64,000 nt of DNA from Ensifer adhaerens (GTDB lineage Bacteria; Pseudomonadota; Alphaproteobacteria; Rhizobiales; Rhizobiaceae), in assembly GCA_900215285.1 (NCBI GenBank), contig OCMG01000004.1:2588001-2652000 (forward strand). Direction: 5' to 3'. Each line of letters opens with the position of its first letter. Positions within the stretch are counted from its first letter, which is position 1. Shown here one piece after another: positions 25,799-33,753 of this stretch. A program made the position numbers and the translations under genes. Below the pieces are notes generated by a model. It saw only the letters and a list, made by a program, of their open reading frames with translations, did no database searches and was not told the DNA's origin.

Positions 25799-26578
25799 TT
25801 GCATCTCAACGCCCCCGCCTTTTCCTCCTTCCAGCATGACGGACTGACGCTTTCCTTCTTCGACGAGGGGGATCCGGCTGGCGATCCGATCCTGCTGATC
25901 CACGGCTTTGCCTCGTCGGTCGTTTACAATTGGGTGAATCCGGGTTGGCTGAAGGCGCTCGGCGATGCGGGCTACCGGGTGATCGCCATCGACAATCGCG
26001 GGCACGGGCGCAGCGACAAGCCGCACGAGCCATCCCGCTACCATGTGCCGCTGATGGCCGCCGACGCGATTGCGCTGCTGGACCATCTCGGCATTCCGGA
26101 AGCCCATGTGATGGGCTATTCGATGGGCGCGCGCATCACGGCGTTTGCCGCACTCTCCTTCCCCCACCGTATTCGCACCGTCATTCTCGGCGGCCTGGGT
26201 ATCGGCATGGTCACGGGGGTCGGCGACTGGGACCCGATAGCCGATGCGCTTCTTGCGCCGTCGCTAGACGATATCACGCATGAGCGCGGGCGCATGTTCC
26301 GCGCCTTTGCGGAGCAGACCAAAAGCGACCGCCTGGCGCTTGCGGCCTGCATTCGCACCTCGCGCGATCTCCTGACCGCCGAGGATATGGCGAAGATCGA
26401 CATGCCGGCGCTGATCGGTGTGGGAACCAAGGACGATATCGCCGGGTCGCCGCAGGAGCTTGCGCTGCTGATGCCGCATGCAGAGGCGCTGGATATCCCG
26501 AACCGGGATCACATGCTGGCGGTGGGGGATCGGGTATTCAAGAAGGCCGTGCTGGAGTTTCTGGCGAAGCATTCCTGA
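25799..26578 (+). CDS. Alpha/beta hydrolase
   Basis: A 259-residue hydrolase with the full alpha/beta core. The oxyanion segment is LLIHGFASSVVYNW, a DNRGHGRSDKP turn follows, the nucleophile elbow is GYSMGAR, and the catalytic His is in NRDHMLAVGD near the end. The substrate cannot be predicted. A TTG at 25799 is chosen because GGAG lies seven bases upstream; the TTG at 25784 has no ribosome site. The gene is divergent from puuA across about 160 bases and converges with the enoyl-CoA hydratase gene. Confidence 0.86.
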   Translation: MHLNAPAFSSFQHDGLTLSFFDEGDPAGDPILLIHGFASSVVYNWVNPGWLKALGDAGYRVIAIDNRGHGRSDKPHEPSRYHVPLMAADAIALLDHLGIPEAHVMGYSMGARITAFAALSFPHRIRTVILGGLGIGMVTGVGDWDPIADALLAPSLDDITHERGRMFRAFAEQTKSDRLALAACIRTSRDLLTAEDMAKIDMPALIGVGTKDDIAGSPQELALLMPHAEALDIPNRDHMLAVGDRVFKKAVLEFLAKHS

Positions 26579-26599
26579 GGCGAAGAGGCGGCAACGGCA

Positions 26600-27400
26600 T
26601 CACTGCCCGGTGAACCTCGCCTTCCGCTTCTCCGCAAAAGCCGCACGCCCCTCGCGATAGTCCTCACTGTCGAACGTTGCCGCGCCCTGTCGCGCCGCCT
26701 CTGCCTGAAGCGCCGGATCGCCTGCTACGACGGCGCGGATCGAGACTTTCGATGCTTTTACAGAAAGCGGTGCGTTCCCTGCGATATCTGCAGCGACTTT
26801 CGCCACGGAATCATCCAGTGCGCTGCTCTCGACCTGCAATGTCAGGAACCCGCAAGCTGCAAGATCGGCAGCCGAAAACTGCCGTGCCGTAAACACCGCA
26901 AGCCTTGCCGTCGCCTGACCGAGAGCAGCGACGATATCTGCCATCGCGTCGGCCGGATAGGCGAGGCCTAGCTTGCCGGCGGGCACGGCGAAGCGGCCGG
27001 TTTCGTCGCCGATGCGGACATCGGAGGCCGCCGCCAGCCCAAGTCCGCCGCCGAAGCAGATGCCGCGCAGCTTGGCGATGACCGGAACCGGGGCCTCGCG
27101 GAGGGCGGCAAAGGCGGCGCTGTTGGCTGCTTCGTAGGCGAGCGCGCTTTCCGTGTCCTTCCGCACCGTGTCGAATTCGGAAATATCCGCGCCGGCCGAG
27201 AAGTCGACACCTCCATCGCCTTGCAGGACGATCGCGCGGGCGTCCTGTGCGACGAGCCATGCGATTGCTTCCGGCACGCCCTGCCACATCGCGAGGTTCA
27301 GAGCGTTCTTGCGGCGGGCGTTGGAGATCGTCAGCGTGCCGACATGTCCGTCGAGCGCGACGACGATACCACCCCCGGCGAAGACTTCCGTCAAGTTCAT
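26600..27400 (-). CDS. Enoyl-CoA hydratase/isomerase family protein
   Basis: A 266-residue crotonase-fold protein. The CoA-binding and oxyanion-hole segments are seen: FSAGADISEFD at about residue 70 and LRGICFGGGLGLAAASDVRI at about 110-130, followed by FAVPAGKLGLAYP. At the second catalytic position the residue between GLAYP and ADAM is not the usual glutamate, so hydratase activity is uncertain and isomerase or hydrolase activity is possible. ATG 27400 is taken as start (MNLTEVFAGGG). It is monocistronic and divergent from cysE. Confidence 0.85.
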   Translation of the reverse strand: MNLTEVFAGGGIVVALDGHVGTLTISNARRKNALNLAMWQGVPEAIAWLVAQDARAIVLQGDGGVDFSAGADISEFDTVRKDTESALAYEAANSAAFAALREAPVPVIAKLRGICFGGGLGLAAASDVRIGDETGRFAVPAGKLGLAYPADAMADIVAALGQATARLAVFTARQFSAADLAACGFLTLQVESSALDDSVAKVAADIAGNAPLSVKASKVSIRAVVAGDPALQAEAARQGAATFDSEDYREGRAAFAEKRKARFTGQ

Positions 27401-27475
27401 TTGACCCCACCCCATTTAAGTTCTCATCGGGATGGAATATATTGAAGGTCCGAGGAAGCCAACAAGGAGCATGGC

Positions 27476-28297
27476 ATGTCCGCGCACAGCGAACTGAAGC
27501 CGGTCCATCTCAAGAGTGTCGATCCCATCTGGGATGCGATGAAGCTTGAGGCGGAGACCGCAGCAAAGCACGATCCGGTGCTTGCCGCCTTCATGTATTC
27601 GACCGTCATCAATGCACGTTCGCTGGAAGATTGCGTTATCTACCGGATCTGTGAACGCCTCGATCACCCCGACATGCAGGCCGTTCTCTTGCGCCAGACA
27701 TTCGAGGAAATGCAGGCCGACTGGCCGGAATGGGCAACCATCCTGCGCGTTGATATCCAGGCCGTCTATGATCGCGACCCGGCCTGCACGCGCTTCATCG
27801 AGCCTGTGCTCTATTTCAAGGGCTTCCATGCCATCCAGACGCACCGCCTGGCGCATTGGCTATGGAACAAGGGCCGCAAGGATTTCGCGCTTTATCTGCA
27901 AAGCCGTTCGTCGAGCGTCTTCCAGACGGATATCGCGCCGGCCGCTCCGATCGGGCGCGGCTTCTTTCTCGACCATGCAACGGGTCTCGTCGTTGGGGCG
28001 ACGGCCGTCATCGGCGACAACGTCTCGATCCTGCAGGGCGTAACGCTCGGCGGCACCGGCAAGGAAACCGGCGACCGCCATCCGAAGATCGGCGACGGCG
28101 TGATGATCGGCGCGGGCGCGAAGGTGCTCGGCAATATCAAGGTCGGTTGCTGCTCGCGCATTGCGGCTGGGTCTGTCGTCCTGAAGCCGGTTCCCCAGGC
28201 GACCACGGTTGCCGGCGTTCCCGCGCGCGTCGTGGGCGAGGCGGGTTGCCAGGAACCGTCACGCAGCATGAACCAGTTTATTGACAGTGACGACTGA
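27476..28297 (+). CDS. cysE: Serine O-acetyltransferase
   Basis: CysE acetylates serine with acetyl-CoA, the committing step of cysteine synthesis. The 273-residue protein has the N-terminal helical SATase domain (DPIWDAMKLEAETAAKHDPV onward) and a C-terminal left-handed beta-helix of hexapeptide repeats. The active-site segment FFLDHATGLVVGATAVIGD has the catalytic Asp-His pair, and GGTGKETGDRHPKIGDG follows. The C-terminus ends in acidic residues (FIDSDD) and not in the usual Ile, so binding to CysK through the tail may be weak. A terminator follows. Confidence 0.95.
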   Translation: MSAHSELKPVHLKSVDPIWDAMKLEAETAAKHDPVLAAFMYSTVINARSLEDCVIYRICERLDHPDMQAVLLRQTFEEMQADWPEWATILRVDIQAVYDRDPACTRFIEPVLYFKGFHAIQTHRLAHWLWNKGRKDFALYLQSRSSSVFQTDIAPAAPIGRGFFLDHATGLVVGATAVIGDNVSILQGVTLGGTGKETGDRHPKIGDGVMIGAGAKVLGNIKVGCCSRIAAGSVVLKPVPQATTVAGVPARVVGEAGCQEPSRSMNQFIDSDD

Positions 28298-28309
28298 CCG
28301 ATAGTTTTT

Positions 28310-28439
28310 CGATATATCTAAATTACTGATTTGGCGGCCGGAAATGTTTTCCCGGCCGTTTTCGTTCGTCTAAAGATGCAAATCCGATATATCTAACTCT
28401 TGCGCTCGCGAAAATTTCGTCTATATTTCCGATATATCG
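28310..28439 (+). promoter_or_regulatory. Three CGATATATC palindromes upstream of the PadR/YqjI-like gene
   Basis: The word CGATATATC occurs at 28310-28318, 28385-28393 and 28430-28438; the last is a full ten-base palindrome, CGATATATCG. The eight-base core GATATATC is self-complementary. The last site ends 25 bases before the ATG, in or next to the expected promoter. Repeated symmetric sites ahead of a winged-helix regulator suggest autoregulation. Confidence 0.65.
28335..28363 (+). terminator. Terminator of cysE
   Basis: A seven-pair stem CGGCCGG / CCGGCCG with a ten-base loop is followed by TTTTCG, 37 bases past the cysE stop. Confidence 0.8.
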
Positions 28440-28463
28440 TAAACACATCTCAAGGAGAAACGC

Positions 28464-29201
28464 ATGCAAGATCAATTTGAAGGGCGACATGGTCGCCACG
28501 ATCATCATCACCGGGGCCATCACGGCGAAGGCCGTCACGGCGGTTGCGGCGAACATGGCGAAGGTCGCCGTTTCGGCAAGCGCGAAAAGATGATCGCGAT
28601 GATGCTGATGGGTCGCGGTCCGTTCGGGCGCGGCTTCATGGGTGATCGTGGGGGCGAGGGTGGCGGACGCGGCCCGGGTCGCGGTGGTTTTGGCGGCGGC
28701 GATGACGGGTTCGGCCCGCGCGGGCGTTCGCTCGGCCAGGGCCATATCCGGCTTCTCGTGCTGTCGCTGATCGAGGCCGAGCCGCGTCACGGCTACGATC
28801 TCATCAAGCAGATCGAGGAGATGAGCGGCGGTGCCTATGCGCCCAGCCCCGGCGTCATCTATCCGACGCTGACGCTGCTGGAAGAGGCAGGCTATGCCGC
28901 GACCACGTCCGAGGGCAATAAGAAGCTCTACTCGATCACCGAGGAAGGCAAGGCGCATCTCGATGAAAACCGCCGCCATGCGGCGAAGATCGTGGAGCGG
29001 CTGACGGAGCTTGGCGAGCACATGAAGGCCCGCGAGGAGCTCCATGGGCGCGGTCGTGACGAGGGCCCGGAACTTCCCCGCGGCGTCGACGCAGCCTTCC
29101 TCAACCTCCGCGAAGCCGTTGCCCGCAAGCTTGGCAAGGACGATGCGGCGGCGACCGAGATCGTGCGGAGGCTGTTGGCGATGGCTGAGGAGTTGGGGTG
29201 A
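28464..29201 (+). CDS. PadR family regulator with His/Gly-rich N-terminus (YqjI-like)
   Basis: A 245-residue protein in two parts. The first 90 residues are His- and Gly-rich (HGRHDHHHRGHHGEGRHGGC near the N-terminus, then repeated GGRGPGRGGFGGG), a likely metal-binding region. The rest is a PadR winged helix: LVLSLIEAEPRHGYDLIKQI and GGAYAPSPGVIYPTLTLLEE are the helix-turn-helix region, with a C-terminal dimerisation helix. This domain order is that of E. coli YqjI, a nickel-responsive repressor of a ferric reductase gene and of itself. No yqjH-like reductase lies nearby. Three CGATATATC sites precede the gene. Nickel response is inferred only. Confidence 0.87.
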   Translation: MQDQFEGRHGRHDHHHRGHHGEGRHGGCGEHGEGRRFGKREKMIAMMLMGRGPFGRGFMGDRGGEGGGRGPGRGGFGGGDDGFGPRGRSLGQGHIRLLVLSLIEAEPRHGYDLIKQIEEMSGGAYAPSPGVIYPTLTLLEEAGYAATTSEGNKKLYSITEEGKAHLDENRRHAAKIVERLTELGEHMKAREELHGRGRDEGPELPRGVDAAFLNLREAVARKLGKDDAAATEIVRRLLAMAEELG

Positions 29202-29245
29202 GGGCGCTGGGCTGAAGTGCTGATGGCGGCGCGCCTCGCGCCGCC

Positions 29246-29390
29246 GTCATCCTCGCCCCTGTGGCGAGGATCTACCGACGAAGACGGGAACTGGACGGTG
29301 CCGCAGGAATGCCGCAGGTGACGCGGCAGGCGCCATTCAGGGAGCGGCGTGGTTCGCTTAGCAGATCCTCGGGACAAGCCCGAGGATGAC
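29246..29390. repeat. MITE-like element with GTCATCCTCG/ATGAC ends (copy 1)
   Basis: About 145 bases whose two ends are inverted copies of each other: GTCATCCTCGCC...GCGAGGATCT at the left and AGATCCTCGGG...CCCGAGGATGAC at the right. Each end is itself a small palindrome. It lies in the 260-base gap between the PadR gene and the GNAT gene. A related element is at 56058-56161. Confidence 0.65.
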
Positions 29391-29464
29391 GTCTGATGGG
29401 CTAAGGCCCTAGCATAACTGCGGAATTTGAGCCTGCTTCTCCTGAATACCGTCAGCGCAAGCCC

Positions 29465-30076
29465 TTACTTTTGCGCGCCTTCCGCCACCGGCACCAACCC
29501 ACTATCCCGCTTCGCCAGTTCCAGCAGTTCCTCGTCGCTGAGCGGCCGCACCAGTGCGTCCGACGTCGACACCGGCGAGAAGCCGAACATCTGGTAGAGC
29601 TGCAGCGCGCGCGGATGATCGAGATTGTTTGTCGTGACCGTGAGCTTCTGCGGGTTGAGGTTCCAAGCGGCGCGGAGCGCCTGCAGAAGGAACCATTTGC
29701 CGACGCCGAGGCCGAGCGCATGTTCCATGAGGCCAAAGTGACAGAGTTCGACAACCTCTTCGCTCTCATGGCGCAGCTCATAGAAGCCCGCCGGCGCGCC
29801 GTTGACATAGAGAATGCCGATATAGCTCGCCGCACTATGCAGAAGGGCGGCCAGCCGCTTGTCGGAAAGACGCAGGCGATCCACCCAGTGCCAGCGCGCG
29901 CCAACCTGACGGTAGAGATAACGGTAATAGGCGAGCGGAATGTTTTCCGCGCGCATGATCGCCGTGTGCAGGTTGGCCGGCACGGGCAGTTGCGCCTTTG
30001 GCGGCGCGGTCATTTCGAGATAGGTGATATGGGCCTTGATGGCCTTCGGCTTCTTCGTGGCTGCCATCTTGCTCAT
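29465..30076 (-). CDS. GNAT family N-acetyltransferase
   Basis: A 203-residue acetyltransferase. The acetyl-CoA-binding region is the segment HALGLGVGKWFLLQALRAAW, the usual Q/RxxGxG/A pyrophosphate loop in slightly altered form, followed by KLTVTTNNLDHPRALQLYQM and FGFSPV, typical of the C-terminal half of the fold. The substrate is unknown. ATG 30076 is taken as the start because it overlaps the sseA stop (ATGA), so the two are translationally coupled. Confidence 0.88.
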   Translation of the reverse strand: MSKMAATKKPKAIKAHITYLEMTAPPKAQLPVPANLHTAIMRAENIPLAYYRYLYRQVGARWHWVDRLRLSDKRLAALLHSAASYIGILYVNGAPAGFYELRHESEEVVELCHFGLMEHALGLGVGKWFLLQALRAAWNLNPQKLTVTTNNLDHPRALQLYQMFGFSPVSTSDALVRPLSDEELLELAKRDSGLVPVAEGAQK

Positions 30077-30927
30077 TCCCGGCCCCTGACGATGGGCGTA
30101 TCGGGTTTCGAGCCCCATTCCGACCAGGAGCCGTCATAAAGTGTGTTGTCGGTGTGGCCGAGCGAGGTCAGCGCCAGCGTGATGACGGCGGCGGTGACGC
30201 CGGAGCCACAGCTGGTGACGACGGGCTTTGAAAGGTCGATGCCGGCCTTTTCGATGGTGTCCTTGATCTCGGGTAACGACTTGAAGCGGCCGTTTTCAGA
30301 GAAGACGCCCATCGGCAGGTTCTTGGCGCCCGGCATATGGCCGCCGCGCATGCCGGCCCGGGGTTCGGGTTCTTCGGCCGTGAAGCGGCCCGCACCGCGT
30401 GCGTCGGCAATCTGCTTAGCGCCGGAGGCGACGATGTCCCTCATCGCGTCAAAGGTGGTGATCTTGGAGGCGTCGAAATTCGGCTTGAAGATCGCGGGTG
30501 CCGGTTCCGGCAAATCGGTTTCCAGCGGACGGCCGTCACGCTTCCAGCCGTCGAGGCCGCCATTCATGACATAGACCTTCTCGGCGCCCATGAGGCGGAA
30601 GAGCCACCAGACGCGGGGTGCGGTAAAGATGCCGGGGCCGTCATAGACGACGATTGTGTCAGTCTCGGAAATGCCGAGCTTGCCGACTTCGGCGGCAAAG
30701 AATTCGGGCGAGGGGACGGAATGCGGCAGGCCAGTGGACTGGTCGGCAATGACGTCCTGATCGAAGAAGACCGCGCCCGGAATATGGCCTGCGGCATATT
30801 CTTCCGCGCCGTTGCGATTCTGGGCCGGCAGATACCAGGCCGCGTCGACAATCTTGAATTCGGGCGCGCCGAGCTGTTTTTCGACCCAGTCTGGCTCGAC
30901 CACGAAGCGGCTCTTGTCAGCAGTCAT
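30073..30927 (-). CDS. sseA: 3-mercaptopyruvate sulfurtransferase
   Basis: A 284-residue two-domain rhodanese. The catalytic loop in the C-terminal domain is TSCGSGVTAAV, and CGSGVTA is the mercaptopyruvate-type loop, unlike the CRxGxR of thiosulfate sulfurtransferases. The N-terminal inactive rhodanese domain has the usual VVYDGPGIFTAPRVWW. The enzyme transfers sulfur from 3-mercaptopyruvate to thiol acceptors. ATG 30927 is chosen because AGGA lies eight bases upstream; the ATG two codons earlier is too close to that site. It heads a two-gene unit with the GNAT gene. Confidence 0.93.
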   Translation of the reverse strand: MTADKSRFVVEPDWVEKQLGAPEFKIVDAAWYLPAQNRNGAEEYAAGHIPGAVFFDQDVIADQSTGLPHSVPSPEFFAAEVGKLGISETDTIVVYDGPGIFTAPRVWWLFRLMGAEKVYVMNGGLDGWKRDGRPLETDLPEPAPAIFKPNFDASKITTFDAMRDIVASGAKQIADARGAGRFTAEEPEPRAGMRGGHMPGAKNLPMGVFSENGRFKSLPEIKDTIEKAGIDLSKPVVTSCGSGVTAAVITLALTSLGHTDNTLYDGSWSEWGSKPDTPIVRGRE

Positions 30928-31035
30928 TCTCATCTTCCTCCGAGCCTTCGGTGAAATGCTTTCACCGCTCATGCTCTCGTTTGCAGTTGTCGCATTGTGT
31001 GGCGCCAAGGCGGAACCACTTTGGTGGGACAAGCT

Positions 31036-31773
31036 TTAAGCGCCATCCCCTGGCGCGCCGAATCGGATTCGGAACCTGCGGTTTTCCTTACCCTTTTTCT
31101 CGATCTTGGCGATATGGATCGCGCCGACTTCCTGCGTTTCGGACACATGGGTCCCGCCGCAGGGCTGGCTGTCGACGGAAGAGTTCTCGCCGATGCAGAC
31201 AAGACTGACGCGGCCCAGCCCCATCGGCGGGCGGACATTCTTCGATTTCACGATACCGGGATTGGCCGCCAGCTCCTCATCCGTGATCCATTGCAGGAAG
31301 ACGGGATGATTGGCGTTGACGAGTTCCATCAGCTTCGCCGTCACCTCGTCCTTGTCGATCGTCTCGCTCATGTCGAAATCGACGCGGGAATCGTCCTCGC
31401 TCACCGAAGCCCCGGTGATCGGGTAAGGGCAGACGACGGAGAGAAGGTGGCAGGCGGTGTGCATCCGCATCAGTCTGTAGCGGCGCGGCCAGTCGATATG
31501 GAGCACCAGCTTTTCGCCAACGTCCGGGGACGGCTGGCCTTCCAGCGGGCGATGGAGGATGATGTCCTTCGTTTCGCCAGTGATTGTCACGTCGAGGGCG
31601 ATGCGACTGCCATCGGCGCGTTCGAGAAAGCCCGTATCGCCCGGCTGGCCACCGGAGGTCGCGTAGAAACAGGTCTGGTCGAGCTCGATCGCGCCGTCGT
31701 CATGCACCGCCGTGACCGTCGCTTCGCAGGTTGAGAGATAGAAATCGTCGCGAAACAATAGTCTTGTCGGCAT
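31036..31773 (-). CDS. Alanyl-tRNA editing protein (AlaX family)
   Basis: A 245-residue trans-editing hydrolase related to the editing domain of AlaRS, which removes Ser or Gly mischarged on tRNA-Ala. The zinc ligands are MHTACHLL (HxxxH) near residue 103 and QPCGGTHV (CxxxH) near residue 208. The N-terminal FYATSGGQPGDTG segment is the conserved Gly-rich motif. It starts eight bases after the cysteine synthase stop and so shares its transcript. A stand-alone editing factor for Ala/Ser confusion next to cysteine synthesis is a reasonable but unproven pairing. Confidence 0.92.
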   Translation of the reverse strand: MPTRLLFRDDFYLSTCEATVTAVHDDGAIELDQTCFYATSGGQPGDTGFLERADGSRIALDVTITGETKDIILHRPLEGQPSPDVGEKLVLHIDWPRRYRLMRMHTACHLLSVVCPYPITGASVSEDDSRVDFDMSETIDKDEVTAKLMELVNANHPVFLQWITDEELAANPGIVKSKNVRPPMGLGRVSLVCIGENSSVDSQPCGGTHVSETQEVGAIHIAKIEKKGKENRRFRIRFGAPGDGA

Positions 31774-31780
31774 TGAACCT

Positions 31781-32821
31781 TCAGTCCACGGGCTGGAAAG
31801 GAACCCGGATATCGGGATTCGTTAGCAACCACTGTGGCACGGGCAGGCCCTTTTCTTCAAGGAAAGACGGATTGAAAAGTTTCGACTGGTAGCGGTTGCC
31901 GTAGTCGCAGAGGATTGTCACCACGGTGTGACCGGGGCCGAGATCCTTCGCAAGACGGATCGCGCCGGCAATATTGATGCCCGAGGAGCCGCCGAGGCAC
32001 AGGCCTTCTTCTTCCACCAGATCGAAGACGATCGGCAGCGCCTCGCTGTCGGGGATGCGATAGGAGAAGTCCGGCGTGAAGCCTTCGAGGTTGGCCGTGA
32101 TACGGCCCTGGCCGATGCCTTCGGTGATGGAGGAGCCGGGCGAGGCGAATTCGCCGGTCGTGTAATACTGGTAGAGCGCAGCGCCTTCCGGATCGGCGAG
32201 GCCGATCTTGATGTCCTTGTTGAAGCCGCGCAGGCCCATGGCCGTGCCGGCCAGCGTTCCGCCCGAACCGACGGCGCAGATGAAGCCATCGACCTTGCCA
32301 TTCGTCGCGTCCCAGATTTCAGGGGCCGTGGTGGCGATATGGGCGTCGCGATTGGCGACATTGTCGAACTGGTTGGCCCAGATCGCGCCGTTCGGCTCGG
32401 TCTTGGCCAATTCCTCTGCCAGACGGCCGGAGACCTTCACATAGTTATTGGGGTTCTTGTAGGGGACTGCCGGAACTTCCACCAGTTCGGCGCCGAGCAG
32501 GCGCAGCGCGTCCTTCTTTTCCTGGCTCTGCGTTTCCGGGATCACGATGACCGTGCGATAGCCGAGCGCCTTGGCGACCATGGTGAGGCCAATGCCGGTA
32601 TTGCCGGCCGTGCCTTCGACGATGACGCCGCCGGGCTTGAGAAGGCCATTCTTCTCCGCATCGCGGATGATGAAGAGCGCCGCACGGTCCTTGACCGACT
32701 GGCCAGGGTTCAGGAACTCGGCTTTCCCAAGAATGGTGCAGCCCGTCAGTTCCGATGCCTTTTTCAGCTTGATCAGCGGCGTGTTGCCGATGGCTTCGAT
32801 AACGGATGGGAACTGGGACAT
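31781..32821 (-). CDS. cysK: Cysteine synthase (O-acetylserine sulfhydrylase)
   Basis: A 346-residue PLP enzyme that makes cysteine from O-acetylserine and sulfide. The PLP lysine is in NPGQSVKDRAALFI near residue 44. The substrate loop GTAGNTGIGLTMVAKALG has T-A-G-N-T, a small change from the usual TSGNTG. The cofactor-phosphate loop is CAVGSGGTLAG, and a C-terminal GGSSGINIAGA is present. The ATG at 32821 (MSQFPSVIEAIGNTPLIKL) is the family start; the open frame extends further upstream without support. A cystathionine beta-synthase-like or second OASS paralogue is possible. Cotranscribed with alaX. Confidence 0.9.
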   Translation of the reverse strand: MSQFPSVIEAIGNTPLIKLKKASELTGCTILGKAEFLNPGQSVKDRAALFIIRDAEKNGLLKPGGVIVEGTAGNTGIGLTMVAKALGYRTVIVIPETQSQEKKDALRLLGAELVEVPAVPYKNPNNYVKVSGRLAEELAKTEPNGAIWANQFDNVANRDAHIATTAPEIWDATNGKVDGFICAVGSGGTLAGTAMGLRGFNKDIKIGLADPEGAALYQYYTTGEFASPGSSITEGIGQGRITANLEGFTPDFSYRIPDSEALPIVFDLVEEEGLCLGGSSGINIAGAIRLAKDLGPGHTVVTILCDYGNRYQSKLFNPSFLEEKGLPVPQWLLTNPDIRVPFQPVD

Positions 32822-32983
32822 GGTTTGGGACCTTCTCATTCTCGCAGTCTTGGAATTTGCCACGAGTTTTGTCTGCGAAAAGGCCATCTCGCAAGGCAAT
32901 CGTTTTCTTATTTGGGGTCGAAAAGCGAAGGTTTGTTCCGGCTTGAACTTTTGAGGTGTCCTGCCGTCGTTCTGAAAAGAGAA

Positions 32984-33009
32984 AGGCGGGCGACCGAAGC
33001 CACCCGCCA
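32984..33009 (-). terminator. Terminator of the DJ-1 family gene
   Basis: A stem GGCGGG / CCCGCC with imperfect inner pairing lies 17 bases past the stop. On the minus strand it is followed by TTTCTCTTTT. Confidence 0.7.
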
Positions 33010-33025
33010 TCGTGTTAAGGAAATA

Positions 33026-33586
33026 CTACGCCGCGCGGCGTTCGTGACGGCCTTCGCCGATTTCCTCGATGATCTTCGAGACGAAGGCTTCGAGATCCTT
33101 CGGAGATCGGCTGGTGACGATGCCTTCGTCGGTCGCCACCTCGACATCGCGCCAGCGCGCGCCAGCATTGACCATATCGGTCTTGATCGAGTGATAGGAC
33201 GTAGCCTCGCGGCCCTTGATGACCCCGGCCTCAACCAGCATCCACGGGCCGTGGCAGATCGCGGCGATGACCTTGCCGCTGTCGGCGAATTTGCGGACCA
33301 GAGATACGGCGTCCTGCTGCGTGCGCAGGATATCGGGGTTCATCTGGCCACCGGGGATCACCAGCGCGTCATACTGGTCGATGCGTGCGTCGGAAATCTT
33401 GAGGTCGGCGTTCACGCTCTCGCCCCAGTTCTTGTCCTTCCAGCCCTTGACCGGCTGGCCGTCCGGCGTTGCGACATGCACGGTCGCGCCGGCCGCTTTC
33501 AGCTTTTCCAGCGGAACCATGAGTTCAGACTGTTCGAAACCATTGGCGGAAATGATGAGGATCTTTGCTTCGTTGATGGAAGGCAT
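33026..33586 (-). CDS. DJ-1/PfpI family protein (type 1 glutamine amidotransferase-like)
   Basis: A 186-residue protein of the DJ-1/PfpI superfamily. The nucleophile elbow is VIAAICHGPWMLVEAG, with Cys about residue 107 and the following His as expected. The N-terminal ILIISANGFEQSELMVPLE gives the family Glu. The closest bacterial types are YhbO/PfpI-like proteins of 170-190 residues, linked to stress and protein deglycation, although that activity is debated. It has its own terminator and is monocistronic. Confidence 0.9.
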   Translation of the reverse strand: MPSINEAKILIISANGFEQSELMVPLEKLKAAGATVHVATPDGQPVKGWKDKNWGESVNADLKISDARIDQYDALVIPGGQMNPDILRTQQDAVSLVRKFADSGKVIAAICHGPWMLVEAGVIKGREATSYHSIKTDMVNAGARWRDVEVATDEGIVTSRSPKDLEAFVSKIIEEIGEGRHERRAA

Positions 33587-33753
33587 TGCTTCCTCCGTAA
33601 TCGTTGATTGCGAATGGGTGAGACAGGCGCCGCGATTGCAGCGTCCTGCCTTCTCAACGGCTTATGCAGGAGGGTTGTTCCGCAGGAAATTTTTGCAAGC
33701 GCGCTGATGTCGGCTTGGCATCTCCCGAGAGCGGCGCTCAAGAGCCGGTTCGG

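Noticed and set aside
31928..33607. 559-residue plus-strand frame
   Set aside because: Opposite cysK and the DJ-1 family gene, which are both certain.
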